Below are positions 1-11,223 of a DNA stretch of 35,864 bases, one piece after another. The notes beneath the pieces are model-generated. The model searched no databases. It had not been told where the DNA came from and was given only the letters and a program-made list of their open reading frames with translations. Numbering within the stretch: position 1 is the stretch's first letter; every line of letters starts with the position of its first letter. Position numbers and translations under genes: made by a program. Source of the stretch: Azospirillaceae bacterium (GTDB lineage Bacteria; Pseudomonadota; Alphaproteobacteria; Azospirillales; Azospirillaceae); NCBI GenBank assembly GCA_028281465.1, contig JANQJV010000012.1, positions 1-35,864 of the forward strand. The letters run 5' to 3'.

Positions 1-164
1 GAGGAGCGCCGGCATCCCTGCCGGCTGGACCGCCGCCATCTTGGCGGCCGGCCGCTGGGCGTGGTCTGGGCCGGCTGGAAGCCGGCGGTCCAGCCGGCAA
101 GGAGGCCGGCGCTCCGAAACAGGGCGGCCCGAGGACTGGTCAGTGTTTCGGGCCATTGGTATAA
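1..164 (+). repeat. MITE-like foldback repeat, copy A (5' end outside window)
   Basis: This is the first of three copies of a dispersed palindromic element; the others start at 12895 and 35715, all in the same orientation. The core folds back on itself. GGAGCGCCGGC (3-13) pairs with GCCGGCGCTCC (105-115), and the 15-base arm at 20-34 pairs perfectly with 84-98. Smaller hairpins sit at the apex. The copy ends in CGGGCCATTGGTATAA (149-164), the inverse of the TTATACC...GGCCCG end seen at the left of the other copies. There is no room for a transposase gene, so it looks like a non-autonomous (MITE-like) element. The left terminal repeat lies before position 1. Confidence 0.8.
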
Positions 165-222
165 GTAATTGATTTTTCAAACTCCACCCCCCAAAGATCG
201 GCACCACGGCGGGAGCGCCGGG

Positions 223-509
223 TCAGCGCTGCGGCAGGGCCAGCTTGCGCTGCTGCAGCAGGAGTAGCTGTTCGCGGTCGGGATGGGTGTAGCGAGACAG
301 AATGATGAGGCGTCCGTCGGCAATCGGGAGATGCCCATCGACCATTTGGATCGCCGAGAGTTTTTCCAAGACGGCGCGTGGTGTCGGACCAGGGTGCGCA
401 TACGTTGTTTCAGCGTGACGTGCAGGGCGTCAGCAACGAAAGCAACGAAGATCTGGGCTTCGATCCGATCAGCGCGCTGATGGTGGATCGGTCGGATCGC
501 CAGGTCGTC
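223..509 (-). pseudogene. IS4/IS1634-type transposase C-terminal remnant, frameshifted
   Basis: The minus strand encodes the C-terminal end of a DDE transposase in two frames. The first part (about 509-398) reads DLAIRPIHHQRADRIEA then IFVAFVADALHVTLKQR, the L-RPI-H...RIEA-IF-AF signature of IS1634/IS4-like transposases. After about 398 the same protein continues in another frame as TPRAVLEKLSAIQMVDGHLP and ends LALPQR at a TGA (223-225). The N-terminal two thirds, including the first catalytic aspartates, are missing. It is therefore a dead, frameshifted fragment. It lies between repeat copy A and the helicase gene, in a small graveyard of mobile DNA. Confidence 0.7.
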
Positions 510-607
510 ATTGCTCAGGGGGGTGGTTTGAGTGGGGATGATCGACGCTGACGAATTGGTCGCACAAGAGGGATGCATCAACATTGTCCACGCCGGCCCC
601 ACGCCCC

Positions 608-3118
608 TCACACGTCCAGCCGCCCCTGGATCGCTTCGGTCGGTCCCGCCGGGGTCAATTCGGGCATGGCTTCGGCGATCAGTGTGGCGGCGGCGTCTTC
701 CAGAAGCTCGTCCATGGCGGTGCCGTAAACCTGTTCGCGACCGACGTGCAGGATCACGGGCACGGCCAGGGGGGAAATCCGGTCCAGGGGTTTGTGCGTG
801 ATGCGGGTTTTGACGCGGACCAGCATCTCGGAGAGCCGCCGGATGTCGGTCAGGCCGCCGGCGGCATCGGCACGGGTGGCGCGCAGGAGCACATGACCCG
901 GCTCGTGCCGGCGCAGCACGTCGTAGATCAGGTCGGAGTTCACCGTCACCTGGCGGCTGGTCTTTTCGTGTCCCGGGTGCCGGCGCTCGATCAGGCCGGC
1001 GATGATGGCGACGTTGCGGAAGGTGCGGCGCAGCATGCTGGAGTCCGCCATCCAGCTTTCCAGGTCGTCGCCGAGCAGATCCTGATCGAACAGCGCCGCC
1101 ATATCGGTGGCCGGGCGCAGCGACCAGGCGGCCAGCACGTAATCGGTGGCGACGAAGCCGAGCGGTCCGAGGCCGAAGCGTTCCATACGCCGGGTCAGCA
1201 GCATGCCCAGGGTTTGGTGTGCGTTGCGGCCCTCAAAGCAATAGGCGACCAGGAAATGCTTATTGGCGCGCGGGAAAGTTTCCACCAAAAGTCCGTCGGG
1301 TTCCGGCAGCACGGAGCGCCAGCGCTGCAGGCGCAGCCATTCCTGTACGTCGGGCGGGAAGCCGGTCCAAGCGGTCGGATCAGCCAGCAGGCTCCGCACA
1401 CGTTCGGCAAGATGGGTCGACAAGGGCAGTCGTCCGCCAGCGTACACCGGAACCTGGGGGTCGCCTTCGCCACCGCGCGCCACCGTGGCCTCGGTTTCCC
1501 GTATGCCTAGAAACCGGAGCAATTGTCCGGCGAAGAAGAAGCAGTCGCCTGGTACCATGCCTTGGAAGAAGTACTCCTCGACCTCGCCCAGGACCGGTCC
1601 GCGGTTGAGCCGTACCTTGAGCATGACTTCTTGCACGATGGTGCCCACATTCATGCGGTATTGCCGGGCGACCGACGGGTGGGCAAGGGTGTATGTCTCA
1701 CCGTCTCCGATGCGCAGCCGCCTGTAACGTTCGTATGCGCCCAGCGCGTACCCGCCGGTGGCGACGAAATCCAGCACATCGTCGAAATCATCCCGGTTCA
1801 GACCAGCATAGGGTGCGGCCCGGATGACCTCTTCGTACAGCGCCGTGGCGTCGAACCGGCCGGCGCAGGCGACGCCTAGGATGTGTTGGGCCAAGACGTC
1901 CAATCCGCCCGGGTTTGGCGGGTCACCGTCCAGCGTTTTGGCCCGGACGGCTGCCACAGCGGCCTGGCATTCCAGGAGCTCGAAGCGGTTGGCCGGCACC
2001 AGCAAAGCCCGGCTGGGCGCATCCAAGCGGTGGTTGGCACGGCCGATGCGCTGCACCAACCGGCTGGCACCTTTCGGCGCGCCGACTTGAACCACCAGGT
2101 CGACGGCGGCCCAGTCCACCCCCAGGTCGAGGGACGACGTCGCCACCACGGCGCGCAGCTTACCTTCGGCCATGGCGGTTTCCACCTTGCGGCGCTGTTC
2201 GCGTGCCAGGCTGCCATGGTGGAGGCCGATCGGCAGGCCGTCGGTGTTGAGCCGCCACAACGCTTGGAACACGATTTCCGCCTGGGCCCGCGTGTTGACG
2301 AAGACCAGCGTTGTACCGTACGTTTTGATCCGCTCGTAGACTTCGGGCAGGGCATGGATCGCCATGTGGCCGGACCAGGGCATGGCCCGGTTGGTGTCGA
2401 GGATTTCGATCTCCGGAGCGGCTCCGGCCTGGCCACCGATCAGCCGGACGTCTCCCGCCTCGACCCGGCCGTGCGGCGACAGCCAGGCCAAGAGCGCAGT
2501 CGGCTCGGCCACCGTGGCCGACAGGCCGACGCGGCGTACGTGTGGTGCCAGGCCGCTCAGCCGGGCCAGCCCCAGTGCGAGCAAATCGCCGCGTTTGTTT
2601 CCGGCGAGTGCGTGCAGCTCGTCGACGATGATGCAACGCAGGCCGCCGAACAGGTCCGCCGCATCGCGGTATGACAGCATCAGCGCCAGACTTTCCGGCG
2701 TCGTCATCAGCATCTGCGGCGGTGAGCGGCGTTGGCGGTCGCGTTTCTTCTGCGGTGTGTCGCCGGTGCGCGTCTCCGTGCGGATCGGCAAGCGCAGCTC
2801 GGCGATCGGGGTTTCGAGATTGCGCACGATGTCCACTGCCAGCGCCTTCAACGGTGACAGGTACAATGTATGCAACCCATCGCGCGGCCGTTCCGACAGC
2901 TCGATCAGGCTGGGTAGGAACCCGGCCAAGGTCTTGCCCGCCCCGGTCGGCGCAATCAGCAAGGCATGCTGCCCGTCCTGCGCCGCCGCCAGCATGGCGC
3001 GCTGGTGTGTGTACGGCTGCCACCCTTTAGCCCGGAACCAGCCGGCCAGCGTTGGTGTCAGAGTTGGCAGGTTTGTCGCTTGCGTCACGGCGATCTCTGG
3101 GGAACGGTGTTCGGTCAA
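608..3118 (-). CDS. Lhr-like DEXH-box helicase (ligase-associated type)
   Basis: This 836-residue superfamily 2 helicase matches the Lhr-core / ligase-associated DEXH helicase family, which unwinds DNA or RNA:DNA duplexes in DNA repair. Visible motifs are I (APTGAGKT, residues 56-63), II (VDELH), III (GLSAT), IV (LVFVNTRAQAE), V (ATSSLDLGVDW) and VI (QRIGRANHR), followed by the winged-helix and Lhr-specific C-terminal region. In many proteobacteria it sits beside an ATP-dependent DNA ligase, an exonuclease and a phosphoesterase; none of these is visible here. The longest frame begins with TTG at 3118 without a clear ribosome site. GTG at 3088 (codon 11) is an alternative start. It is divergent from the flavin oxidoreductase at 3137, with a very short shared promoter space. 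Confidence 0.9.
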   Translation of the reverse strand: MTEHRSPEIAVTQATNLPTLTPTLAGWFRAKGWQPYTHQRAMLAAAQDGQHALLIAPTGAGKTLAGFLPSLIELSERPRDGLHTLYLSPLKALAVDIVRNLETPIAELRLPIRTETRTGDTPQKKRDRQRRSPPQMLMTTPESLALMLSYRDAADLFGGLRCIIVDELHALAGNKRGDLLALGLARLSGLAPHVRRVGLSATVAEPTALLAWLSPHGRVEAGDVRLIGGQAGAAPEIEILDTNRAMPWSGHMAIHALPEVYERIKTYGTTLVFVNTRAQAEIVFQALWRLNTDGLPIGLHHGSLAREQRRKVETAMAEGKLRAVVATSSLDLGVDWAAVDLVVQVGAPKGASRLVQRIGRANHRLDAPSRALLVPANRFELLECQAAVAAVRAKTLDGDPPNPGGLDVLAQHILGVACAGRFDATALYEEVIRAAPYAGLNRDDFDDVLDFVATGGYALGAYERYRRLRIGDGETYTLAHPSVARQYRMNVGTIVQEVMLKVRLNRGPVLGEVEEYFFQGMVPGDCFFFAGQLLRFLGIRETEATVARGGEGDPQVPVYAGGRLPLSTHLAERVRSLLADPTAWTGFPPDVQEWLRLQRWRSVLPEPDGLLVETFPRANKHFLVAYCFEGRNAHQTLGMLLTRRMERFGLGPLGFVATDYVLAAWSLRPATDMAALFDQDLLGDDLESWMADSSMLRRTFRNVAIIAGLIERRHPGHEKTSRQVTVNSDLIYDVLRRHEPGHVLLRATRADAAGGLTDIRRLSEMLVRVKTRITHKPLDRISPLAVPVILHVGREQVYGTAMDELLEDAAATLIAEAMPELTPAGPTEAIQGRLDV

Positions 3119-3136
3119 AGGGGCTGGGGATGTTGT

Positions 3137-4543
3137 ATGTCGAGCACGGGATGGTTCAAGTCCACCCGCCGTCCGCTAGGCCATGCCGTGGTGTGTGGCG
3201 GCAGCGTCGCCGGGCTGCTGGCGGCGCGGGTGGCGGCAGGGCATTTCGATCGGGTCACGTTGGTTGAGCGGGATCGGCTGACGGGCACACCCGGGACAAG
3301 GCGCAAGGGCGTGCCGCAAGGCGATCACCTGCATTTGTTGTTGGTGCGCGGCCGCATGATTCTGGAAACGTTGTTTCCGGGATTGACCACCGATCTGATG
3401 GCAAGCGGAGCATGTCTGGTCGACAGCGGCCGTAGCTTTCGCTGGCACCAGGGTGGCGGATGGCGCATGGGCCACGACAGCCCGCTGTGGCTGGTGTCGG
3501 CGAGCCGGCCGTTGCTGGAAACGGCCATCGCGGCGCGCGTACGGGCCCTGCCCAATGTGACCATCCGCGATGGCACAACGGTGGCCGGGTTCGTCCCGGC
3601 GCCGGACGGTGTTGCCGGTGTTCGCCTCGCATCGGCTGGCACCGACACGCCCAAGGATCTGCCTGCCGACCTGGTGATCGACGCCACGGGGCGCGGCAGC
3701 ATCGTGCCGCGCTGGCTCGATGCGCTCGACTGGCCGGTGCCGGCGGCCGAGCGCTTCGGCGCCCGCATCGCCTATGCCACCTGCTTGTTGCCGCGCCCAC
3801 GGCCGGGGCCGGCGTGGCGGGCCCTGGCGGTCACCGGGACTCCCGCACCGCGGAGCGCGGCCCTGTTTCCGATCGAAGGCGGGGTCTGGCAGCTCACTCT
3901 GGCAGGGTTTTTTGACCAACCGATGCCGGTTGACCATGGTGGGATTCTCGACTTTCTGGGCCGGCTGGGCGTCTCCGATCTGACGGACGCCGTGTCCGGG
4001 CTGGTGCCGACCACACCCGTCACCGCCTACCGCTTTGCCGGCAGCCGGCGCCACCGGTACGACCGGTTGCCAAGGGTTCCGGCCGGTCTTGTTGTCCTGG
4101 GCGATGCGCTGTGTTCGTTCAATCCGGTGTATGGCCAGGGCATGACCGTCGCTGCCCTCCAGGCGGAGATATTGGATCGGCGGCTGGCGCGTGCCAGCCG
4201 GTGCGGTGGCCTCGGTCCCGGGTTCGGTCGTCGCTGGTTCAAGGCCGTGGCGCCCGTCCTCGATGCCGCGTGCGCTGGGGTCACCGTGGAGGACACGCGT
4301 TACCCGGAGTTGGCCAGGCAGGCCGGTTGGCGCACGCGCTTGCTGCGCTGGTACATGGAACGATTACACCGCAGGACGCTGGATGATGCCAGCGTTACCG
4401 ACCAGTTTTACCGCGTGACACACTTCGTTGATCCACCTAGCCGCTTGTGCCAGCCCCGGATTGCCGCTGCCGTACTGTGCCGGGCGGGTGACCGGTTCGA
4501 TGCCCCAGACTCGGAGTCGGTGCATGGTCGTCGCCATCAGTGA
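3137..4543 (+). CDS. FAD-dependent oxidoreductase (monooxygenase/epoxidase-like)
   Basis: This 468-residue flavoprotein belongs to the p-hydroxybenzoate hydroxylase / FAD-epoxidase superfamily. It has an N-terminal dinucleotide fold (VVCGGSVAGLLAA, about residues 18-30), followed by the family's R-GVPQG-H-H segment. It also has the second FAD contact GDALCSFNPVYGQGM (about residues 323-337). The substrate cannot be deduced; relatives act on polyprenyl, aromatic or polyketide substrates. The ATG at 3137 is preferred over upstream in-frame starts because the fold begins soon after it and the longer N-terminus overlaps the divergent helicase. Its 3' end overlaps the rhomboid gene by 20 bases, so the two are probably co-translated. 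Confidence 0.8.
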   Translation: MSSTGWFKSTRRPLGHAVVCGGSVAGLLAARVAAGHFDRVTLVERDRLTGTPGTRRKGVPQGDHLHLLLVRGRMILETLFPGLTTDLMASGACLVDSGRSFRWHQGGGWRMGHDSPLWLVSASRPLLETAIAARVRALPNVTIRDGTTVAGFVPAPDGVAGVRLASAGTDTPKDLPADLVIDATGRGSIVPRWLDALDWPVPAAERFGARIAYATCLLPRPRPGPAWRALAVTGTPAPRSAALFPIEGGVWQLTLAGFFDQPMPVDHGGILDFLGRLGVSDLTDAVSGLVPTTPVTAYRFAGSRRHRYDRLPRVPAGLVVLGDALCSFNPVYGQGMTVAALQAEILDRRLARASRCGGLGPGFGRRWFKAVAPVLDAACAGVTVEDTRYPELARQAGWRTRLLRWYMERLHRRTLDDASVTDQFYRVTHFVDPPSRLCQPRIAAAVLCRAGDRFDAPDSESVHGRRHQ

Positions 4544-5366
4544 CGGCAACCCACTGGTGCATATCCGCGCGCCGTATGTTAACCGGGCATTGGTGGCGGC
4601 GAATATCGCGCTGTTCGTCATGGTCTTGTTCGATTGGCCGTGGTGGCCGTACGCCTATGTGCCGGCCTATTTGGGGCAGCCGGGTGTTTGGGCTTATGCG
4701 TTCGACGACACCGGCGCGTTCACCCTCATCACGCACCAGTTCCTGCATGCCGATTTGCTGCATCTGGCTGGCAATATGGTTGCGCTGTGGGTGTTCGGCG
4801 ACACCATCGAGGATGCACTGGGCCATATTCGTTATCTCCCCTTCTATCTCCTGTGTGGCGTGTCCGGGGCGCTGGCCGAGTCCGCCCTTGGTGCCGATAC
4901 CCTGGTGCCGATGGTCGGCGCCAGCGCGGCCATCAGCGGTGTCATGGGTGCTTATCTGCTTTTGCATCCGCGCGCCAAAATCCTGGTTGTGTTGTTCTTC
5001 CGCGTCCCATTGCTGCTGCCGGCCATGCTGGTGGTCGGCGCCGACTTCGCTTCCAATCTGGCCATGCTGTGGTTGCCGCCGGTGGAGGGCGAGGTGGATC
5101 TGATCGCTTGGGGTGCCCACGTCGGCGGCTTTTTCTCGGGCATGGGGCTGATCCTGGTGCTGCGCCGGCCCGGCGTGGCGCTGTTTCAGCCGGTGGTGCA
5201 CGACCCCGAGGGGCCCTATCCACGGCTCCAGACGGTGGTCATCGATTTCTTTCCGGACCGTCGACCATCGGCCGGCGCGCCCGGGCGCAAGCGCGATTTT
5301 GTCGCAGTGGCCCTGAAGGCCGTTGCCTATGTTGCCCTGATAATTGTTTTGCTCTGCATCGTGTAG
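4524..5366 (+). CDS. Rhomboid family intramembrane serine protease
   Basis: This 280-residue polytopic membrane protein has rhomboid hallmarks. These are a first membrane segment near residues 20-36, the H-x4-H-x3-N element at H75/H80/N84, the catalytic serine in GAS (S134) and the partner histidine in WGAHVGG (H199). Rhomboids cut transmembrane segments of partner proteins within the bilayer. A C-terminal extension of about 60 residues ends in another hydrophobic helix. The start at 4524 has GGAG about 9 bases upstream and lies inside the end of the flavin oxidoreductase gene, an arrangement typical of translational coupling. The substrate is unknown. Confidence 0.88.
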   Translation: MVVAISDGNPLVHIRAPYVNRALVAANIALFVMVLFDWPWWPYAYVPAYLGQPGVWAYAFDDTGAFTLITHQFLHADLLHLAGNMVALWVFGDTIEDALGHIRYLPFYLLCGVSGALAESALGADTLVPMVGASAAISGVMGAYLLLHPRAKILVVLFFRVPLLLPAMLVVGADFASNLAMLWLPPVEGEVDLIAWGAHVGGFFSGMGLILVLRRPGVALFQPVVHDPEGPYPRLQTVVIDFFPDRRPSAGAPGRKRDFVAVALKAVAYVALIIVLLCIV

Positions 5367-5515
5367 GTCGTAGAATGCGTCTGCCGTGGACGAACGCCGT
5401 AAGTCGTCAGTGAGTCGTTTTTGGCACCTAGCCGAGACCGGCATCGGTCGGTCCCTGTCTGCTCCGTAACGCCCGGTCCGCCCGCCATCCGTCCGACCTG
5501 CAGCCGAACAGGCCC

Positions 5516-6541
5516 ATGACCAAACAGGGCTTTTTGTCGATTGGTGGCCGCATCAGCCGCACCACGAGGCCAGTTCCCAGTGTCGATTGGGCGGAGGTAT
5601 GGCCGGTGTCCGTGCTTCTGGCGTTCGGGCGATTTCTGTACCGGTCAGCATGGGCGTGGCTCATTGCCGTGCCGTTTGGGTGGTTGTTGCTGTTCTTCCT
5701 GGTGCCGTTCCTGTTTGTGTTGAAGATCAGTCTGGCCCAGTCGGTGTTGGCCCTGCCGCCATTCACGGCGCTCGCCGCCTGGGTAGCCGATCCGGCGTTC
5801 GAGGAGTACCGGCTCGATATCACCATCCATCTAACCAGCTATGTCCGCCTGGTCAGCGACAGTTTGTACGTCGCCGCCTATCTCAACTCGATCAAGATCG
5901 CGTCGATCGCCACCGGCCTGTGTCTGGTCATCGCATACCCCATGGCCTATGGCATCGCGCGCGCCACGCCGAGATGGCGTAACGTGCTGTTGTTGTTGAT
6001 TATTCTGCCGTTTTGGACGTCGTTCCTGATTCGCGTCTACGCCTGGATGGGCATCCTCAAACAGAATGGACTGATGAACAACGTGTTGGTGTGGCTGGGG
6101 GTGGTCGATCAACCGGTCCAATTCCTTTACACCGAGTTTGCCATCTATCTCGGCATCACCTATTCCTATCTGCCGTTCATGGTGTTGCCTTTGTACGCCA
6201 CTCTGGAAAAGCTGGACCGCAGTCTCCTGGAAGCGGCGGCCGACCTGGGGTGTCGGCCGTTCCGCGCGTTCGCCACCATCACCTTGCCCCTGTCCATGCC
6301 CGGCGTCATCGCGGGCTCATTGCTCGTGTTCATCCCCGCCGTGGGTGAGTTCGTCATTCCCGAGTTGCTCGGCGGCGCCAGCACCCTGATGATCGGCAAG
6401 GTGTTGTGGAATGAGTTCTTCGCCAACCGGGATTGGCCAATGGCTTCAGCGGTTGCCATTGCCCTCTTGGTGATCCTGGTCGTGCCCATGGCGGCGTTCC
6501 AGCACATGCTGCTCAAACAGCGGGAGGCGAACACGCCATGA
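5516..6541 (+). CDS. potH: Spermidine/putrescine-type ABC transporter permease (PotH/PotB-like)
   Basis: This inner-membrane permease has about six transmembrane helices and the binding-protein-dependent transport EAA loop, EAAADLGCRPFRAFATITLP, which docks the ATPase. The run ILPFWTSFLIRVYAW and the C-terminal PAVGEFVIPELLGG are typical of PotH/PotB polyamine permeases. From ATG 5516 the protein is 341 residues. A GTG at 5606 with GGAGG (5593-5597) eight bases upstream would give 311 residues, close to the usual family length, and may be the true start. The gene overlaps the next permease by ATGA. No ATPase (PotG/PotA) or substrate-binding protein is encoded nearby, so those parts must lie elsewhere. 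Polyamine specificity is inferred from family resemblance and the neighbouring agmatine deiminase. Confidence 0.85.
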   Translation: MTKQGFLSIGGRISRTTRPVPSVDWAEVWPVSVLLAFGRFLYRSAWAWLIAVPFGWLLLFFLVPFLFVLKISLAQSVLALPPFTALAAWVADPAFEEYRLDITIHLTSYVRLVSDSLYVAAYLNSIKIASIATGLCLVIAYPMAYGIARATPRWRNVLLLLIILPFWTSFLIRVYAWMGILKQNGLMNNVLVWLGVVDQPVQFLYTEFAIYLGITYSYLPFMVLPLYATLEKLDRSLLEAAADLGCRPFRAFATITLPLSMPGVIAGSLLVFIPAVGEFVIPELLGGASTLMIGKVLWNEFFANRDWPMASAVAIALLVILVVPMAAFQHMLLKQREANTP

Positions 6542-7344
6542 AGCCGATGGGTCGTCTGGTCTGGCCCGTGGTGTTCGGCTACGCCTTCTTGTACGTGCCG
6601 ATCATGCTGCTGATTGTGTACTCCTTCAACGCGTCCCGTTTGGTGACGGTTTGGGGCGGGTGGTCTGTCAAATGGTACGTGTCGCTGTGGTCGAACCAGC
6701 AACTGATCGACGCCGCCCTTCTGTCCTTGCGGATCGCCGCGGTCACGGCGACCCTATCGGTCGTGCTTGGTACGATGGCCGGCTTAATTCTGGCACGCTT
6801 CGGCCGCTTCCGTGGACGCACGGTGTTCGGCGGGTTGATCACCGCGCCGTTGGTCATGCCCGATGTCATCATCGGCCTGTCGCTGCTGCTTTTGTTCGTG
6901 TCGCTCGAACAACTGATCGGCTGGCCGGCCGGGCGTGGTGCGACCACCATCACGCTGGCCCACATGACGTTTGCGATGGCCTATGTGGCGGTTGTGGTGC
7001 AGTCGCGGCTCACCTCGCTCGACCGGTCATTGGAGGAGGCGGCCATGGACTTGGGTGCGCGGCCAACCAAGGTGTTTTTCGTCATAACCGTGCCGATCAT
7101 CGCGCCGGCCATCGTTGCCGGTTGGCTCCTGGCCTTTACATTGTCCTTGGATGATTTGGTGATCGCCAGTTTCGTCTCGGGCCCCGGTGCCTCGACCTTG
7201 CCGATGGTTGTCTTTTCCAGCGTGCGACTTGGTGTCAGCCCGGAAATCAATGCCTTGGCCACCATCATCATCGCTCTGGTGACGGTTGGCATCGCCGTGG
7301 CCGGATTGCTGTCGGCGCGTCCGGCGGCGTCGCCGACACCGTGA
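6538..7344 (+). CDS. potI: Spermidine/putrescine-type ABC transporter permease (PotI/PotC-like)
   Basis: This 268-residue second permease of the pair starts at the ATG that overlaps the preceding stop codon (ATGA), so the two should be made in equal amounts. It starts with a hydrophobic helix (YAFLYVPIMLLIVYSFNAS) and carries the EAA loop EEAAMDLGARPTKVFFVITVP. The following LAFTLSLDDLVIASFVSGPG is characteristic of PotI/PotC. Together with the upstream protein it would form the transmembrane channel of a polyamine importer. The agmatine deiminase gene follows after about 150 bases on the same strand, suggesting a common polyamine role. Confidence 0.87.
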   Translation: MKPMGRLVWPVVFGYAFLYVPIMLLIVYSFNASRLVTVWGGWSVKWYVSLWSNQQLIDAALLSLRIAAVTATLSVVLGTMAGLILARFGRFRGRTVFGGLITAPLVMPDVIIGLSLLLLFVSLEQLIGWPAGRGATTITLAHMTFAMAYVAVVVQSRLTSLDRSLEEAAMDLGARPTKVFFVITVPIIAPAIVAGWLLAFTLSLDDLVIASFVSGPGASTLPMVVFSSVRLGVSPEINALATIIIALVTVGIAVAGLLSARPAASPTP

Positions 7345-7345
7345 C

Positions 7346-7384
7346 GCCGCCAGTGGCGGCTGTGCGGCGCGATTGTGGCGCCGC
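7346..7384 (+). other. Two adjacent hairpins after the permease pair
   Basis: Directly after the permease stop codon, GCCGCC-AGT-GGCGGC (7346-7360) forms a perfect six-pair hairpin. It is followed by GCGGCG...CGCCGC (7364-7369 with 7379-7384). There is no T-tract, so this is not a standard intrinsic terminator. It may stabilise the upstream message or separate it from the agmatine deiminase gene. Confidence 0.4.
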
Positions 7385-7492
7385 GAGCAGCCGGTTACGC
7401 TGCATGGTCCGCAGGTGGCGGCCCAGACGTCGGCACGCCGGCTGTCATAGCCGCCGCTTTGGGAACGGCTCGTGTGAGGAGGAGTCACCGAG

Positions 7493-8506
7493 ATGACAAC
7501 GCCCGCGGAAGACGGGTTTCACCTGCCGGCCGAATGGCAGCCGCATGAACGCTGTTGGATGGCTTGGCCGTGCCGTGCTGAGGTGTGGGGCGGCGATCTG
7601 GAGCCGGCCCGTGCGGCCTACGCCGAGGTTGCCAAAGCGATTGCGAAGTACGAACCGGTCACGATGATCTGCAATCCCGACGATGCGGCCGAGGCGTCCT
7701 TGGCTTGCGGTTCGGGCGTCAATGTTCATCCGTTGCCGATCAGCGATAGCTGGCTGCGCGACACCGGCCCCAGTTTTTTGCTCGGGCCGAGCCGACGGAT
7801 CGCCGGCGTGCACTGGGGCTTCAACGCCTGGGGCAATCTCTACCCCGATCATGCCGAAGATCGGCAGATCGGCCGACGCCTGCTCGAGCATCTGGCTTTA
7901 CCGATCTATGATGCTCCCATGGTGCTGGAGGGCGGTGCGGTGCTGTGCGACGGCGAAGGCACCTTGCTCACCACCGAGCAGTGCCTGTTGTCCGGCGAGC
8001 GTAACCCCGGCCTTGAGCGCCGGGAGATGGAGGAAATCCTTTTAGCCTTCACCGGCGCCCGTCGGGTGATTTGGCTCGGCCAAGGCTATCAGGACGACGA
8101 GACCCGGGGGCATATTGACGAGATCGCCTGTTTCGTTCGGCCCGGCGTGGTGATGATGTTGACCACGGAGGACCCGGGTGATGGCAACTTCGAGGCGTTT
8201 CATGACAACCTGGACCGGTTGCGCGCCGCCCGCGACGCCGCCGGGCGGTCGTTGGAGGTGATCGAACTGCAGCAACCCGAGCGCCAGGAGGGCCCGCGTG
8301 GCCGGCTCACGCTCAGCTATACCAATGTTTATCTCGCCAATGGGGCGGTGATCATTCCCGGTTTCGAGGACACGGCCGATCACGAGGCATACAAGGTGTT
8401 CCGCAAGGCGTTCGCCGGCCGAGACGTGATGCAGATCCCGGCGTTGGACATCGTGCGTGGCGGCGGCGGCATCCATTGCATCACGCGTGAGCAGCCCGCG
8501 GTCTGA
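7493..8506 (+). CDS. aguA: Agmatine deiminase (peptidyl-arginine deiminase family)
   Basis: This 337-residue protein matches agmatine deiminase, which converts agmatine to N-carbamoylputrescine plus ammonia on the route from arginine to putrescine. The N-terminal PAEWQPHERCWMAWP and the SDSWLRDTGP segment are family signatures. The C-terminal GGGGIHCIT holds the expected catalytic cysteine (C329), and GHIDEIACF supplies the catalytic histidine and acid. GGAGG lies upstream of the ATG. Its position after polyamine-type permeases supports a role in polyamine supply. A broader peptidyl-arginine-deiminase-like function cannot be excluded, but the length and motifs fit AguA well. Confidence 0.9.
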   Translation: MTTPAEDGFHLPAEWQPHERCWMAWPCRAEVWGGDLEPARAAYAEVAKAIAKYEPVTMICNPDDAAEASLACGSGVNVHPLPISDSWLRDTGPSFLLGPSRRIAGVHWGFNAWGNLYPDHAEDRQIGRRLLEHLALPIYDAPMVLEGGAVLCDGEGTLLTTEQCLLSGERNPGLERREMEEILLAFTGARRVIWLGQGYQDDETRGHIDEIACFVRPGVVMMLTTEDPGDGNFEAFHDNLDRLRAARDAAGRSLEVIELQQPERQEGPRGRLTLSYTNVYLANGAVIIPGFEDTADHEAYKVFRKAFAGRDVMQIPALDIVRGGGGIHCITREQPAV

Positions 8507-11158
<2,652 letters not shown>

Positions 11159-11223
11159 CCGACCGTCCCTGCGACGATTGGCCACGACCCTTCGGCGATC
11201 GACCTGGTACGGTTGATTCTCCA

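Noticed and set aside
2966-3136. Upstream extension of the flavin oxidoreductase to an earlier ATG
   Set aside because: The extra 57 residues overlap the divergent helicase gene, are not conserved-looking, and the FAD-binding fold begins just after the ATG at 3137.
3153-3163. tRNA-like T-loop GGTTCAAGTCC
   Set aside because: No matching acceptor stem, anticodon arm or D-arm could be placed, and it lies inside the start of a convincing coding region.
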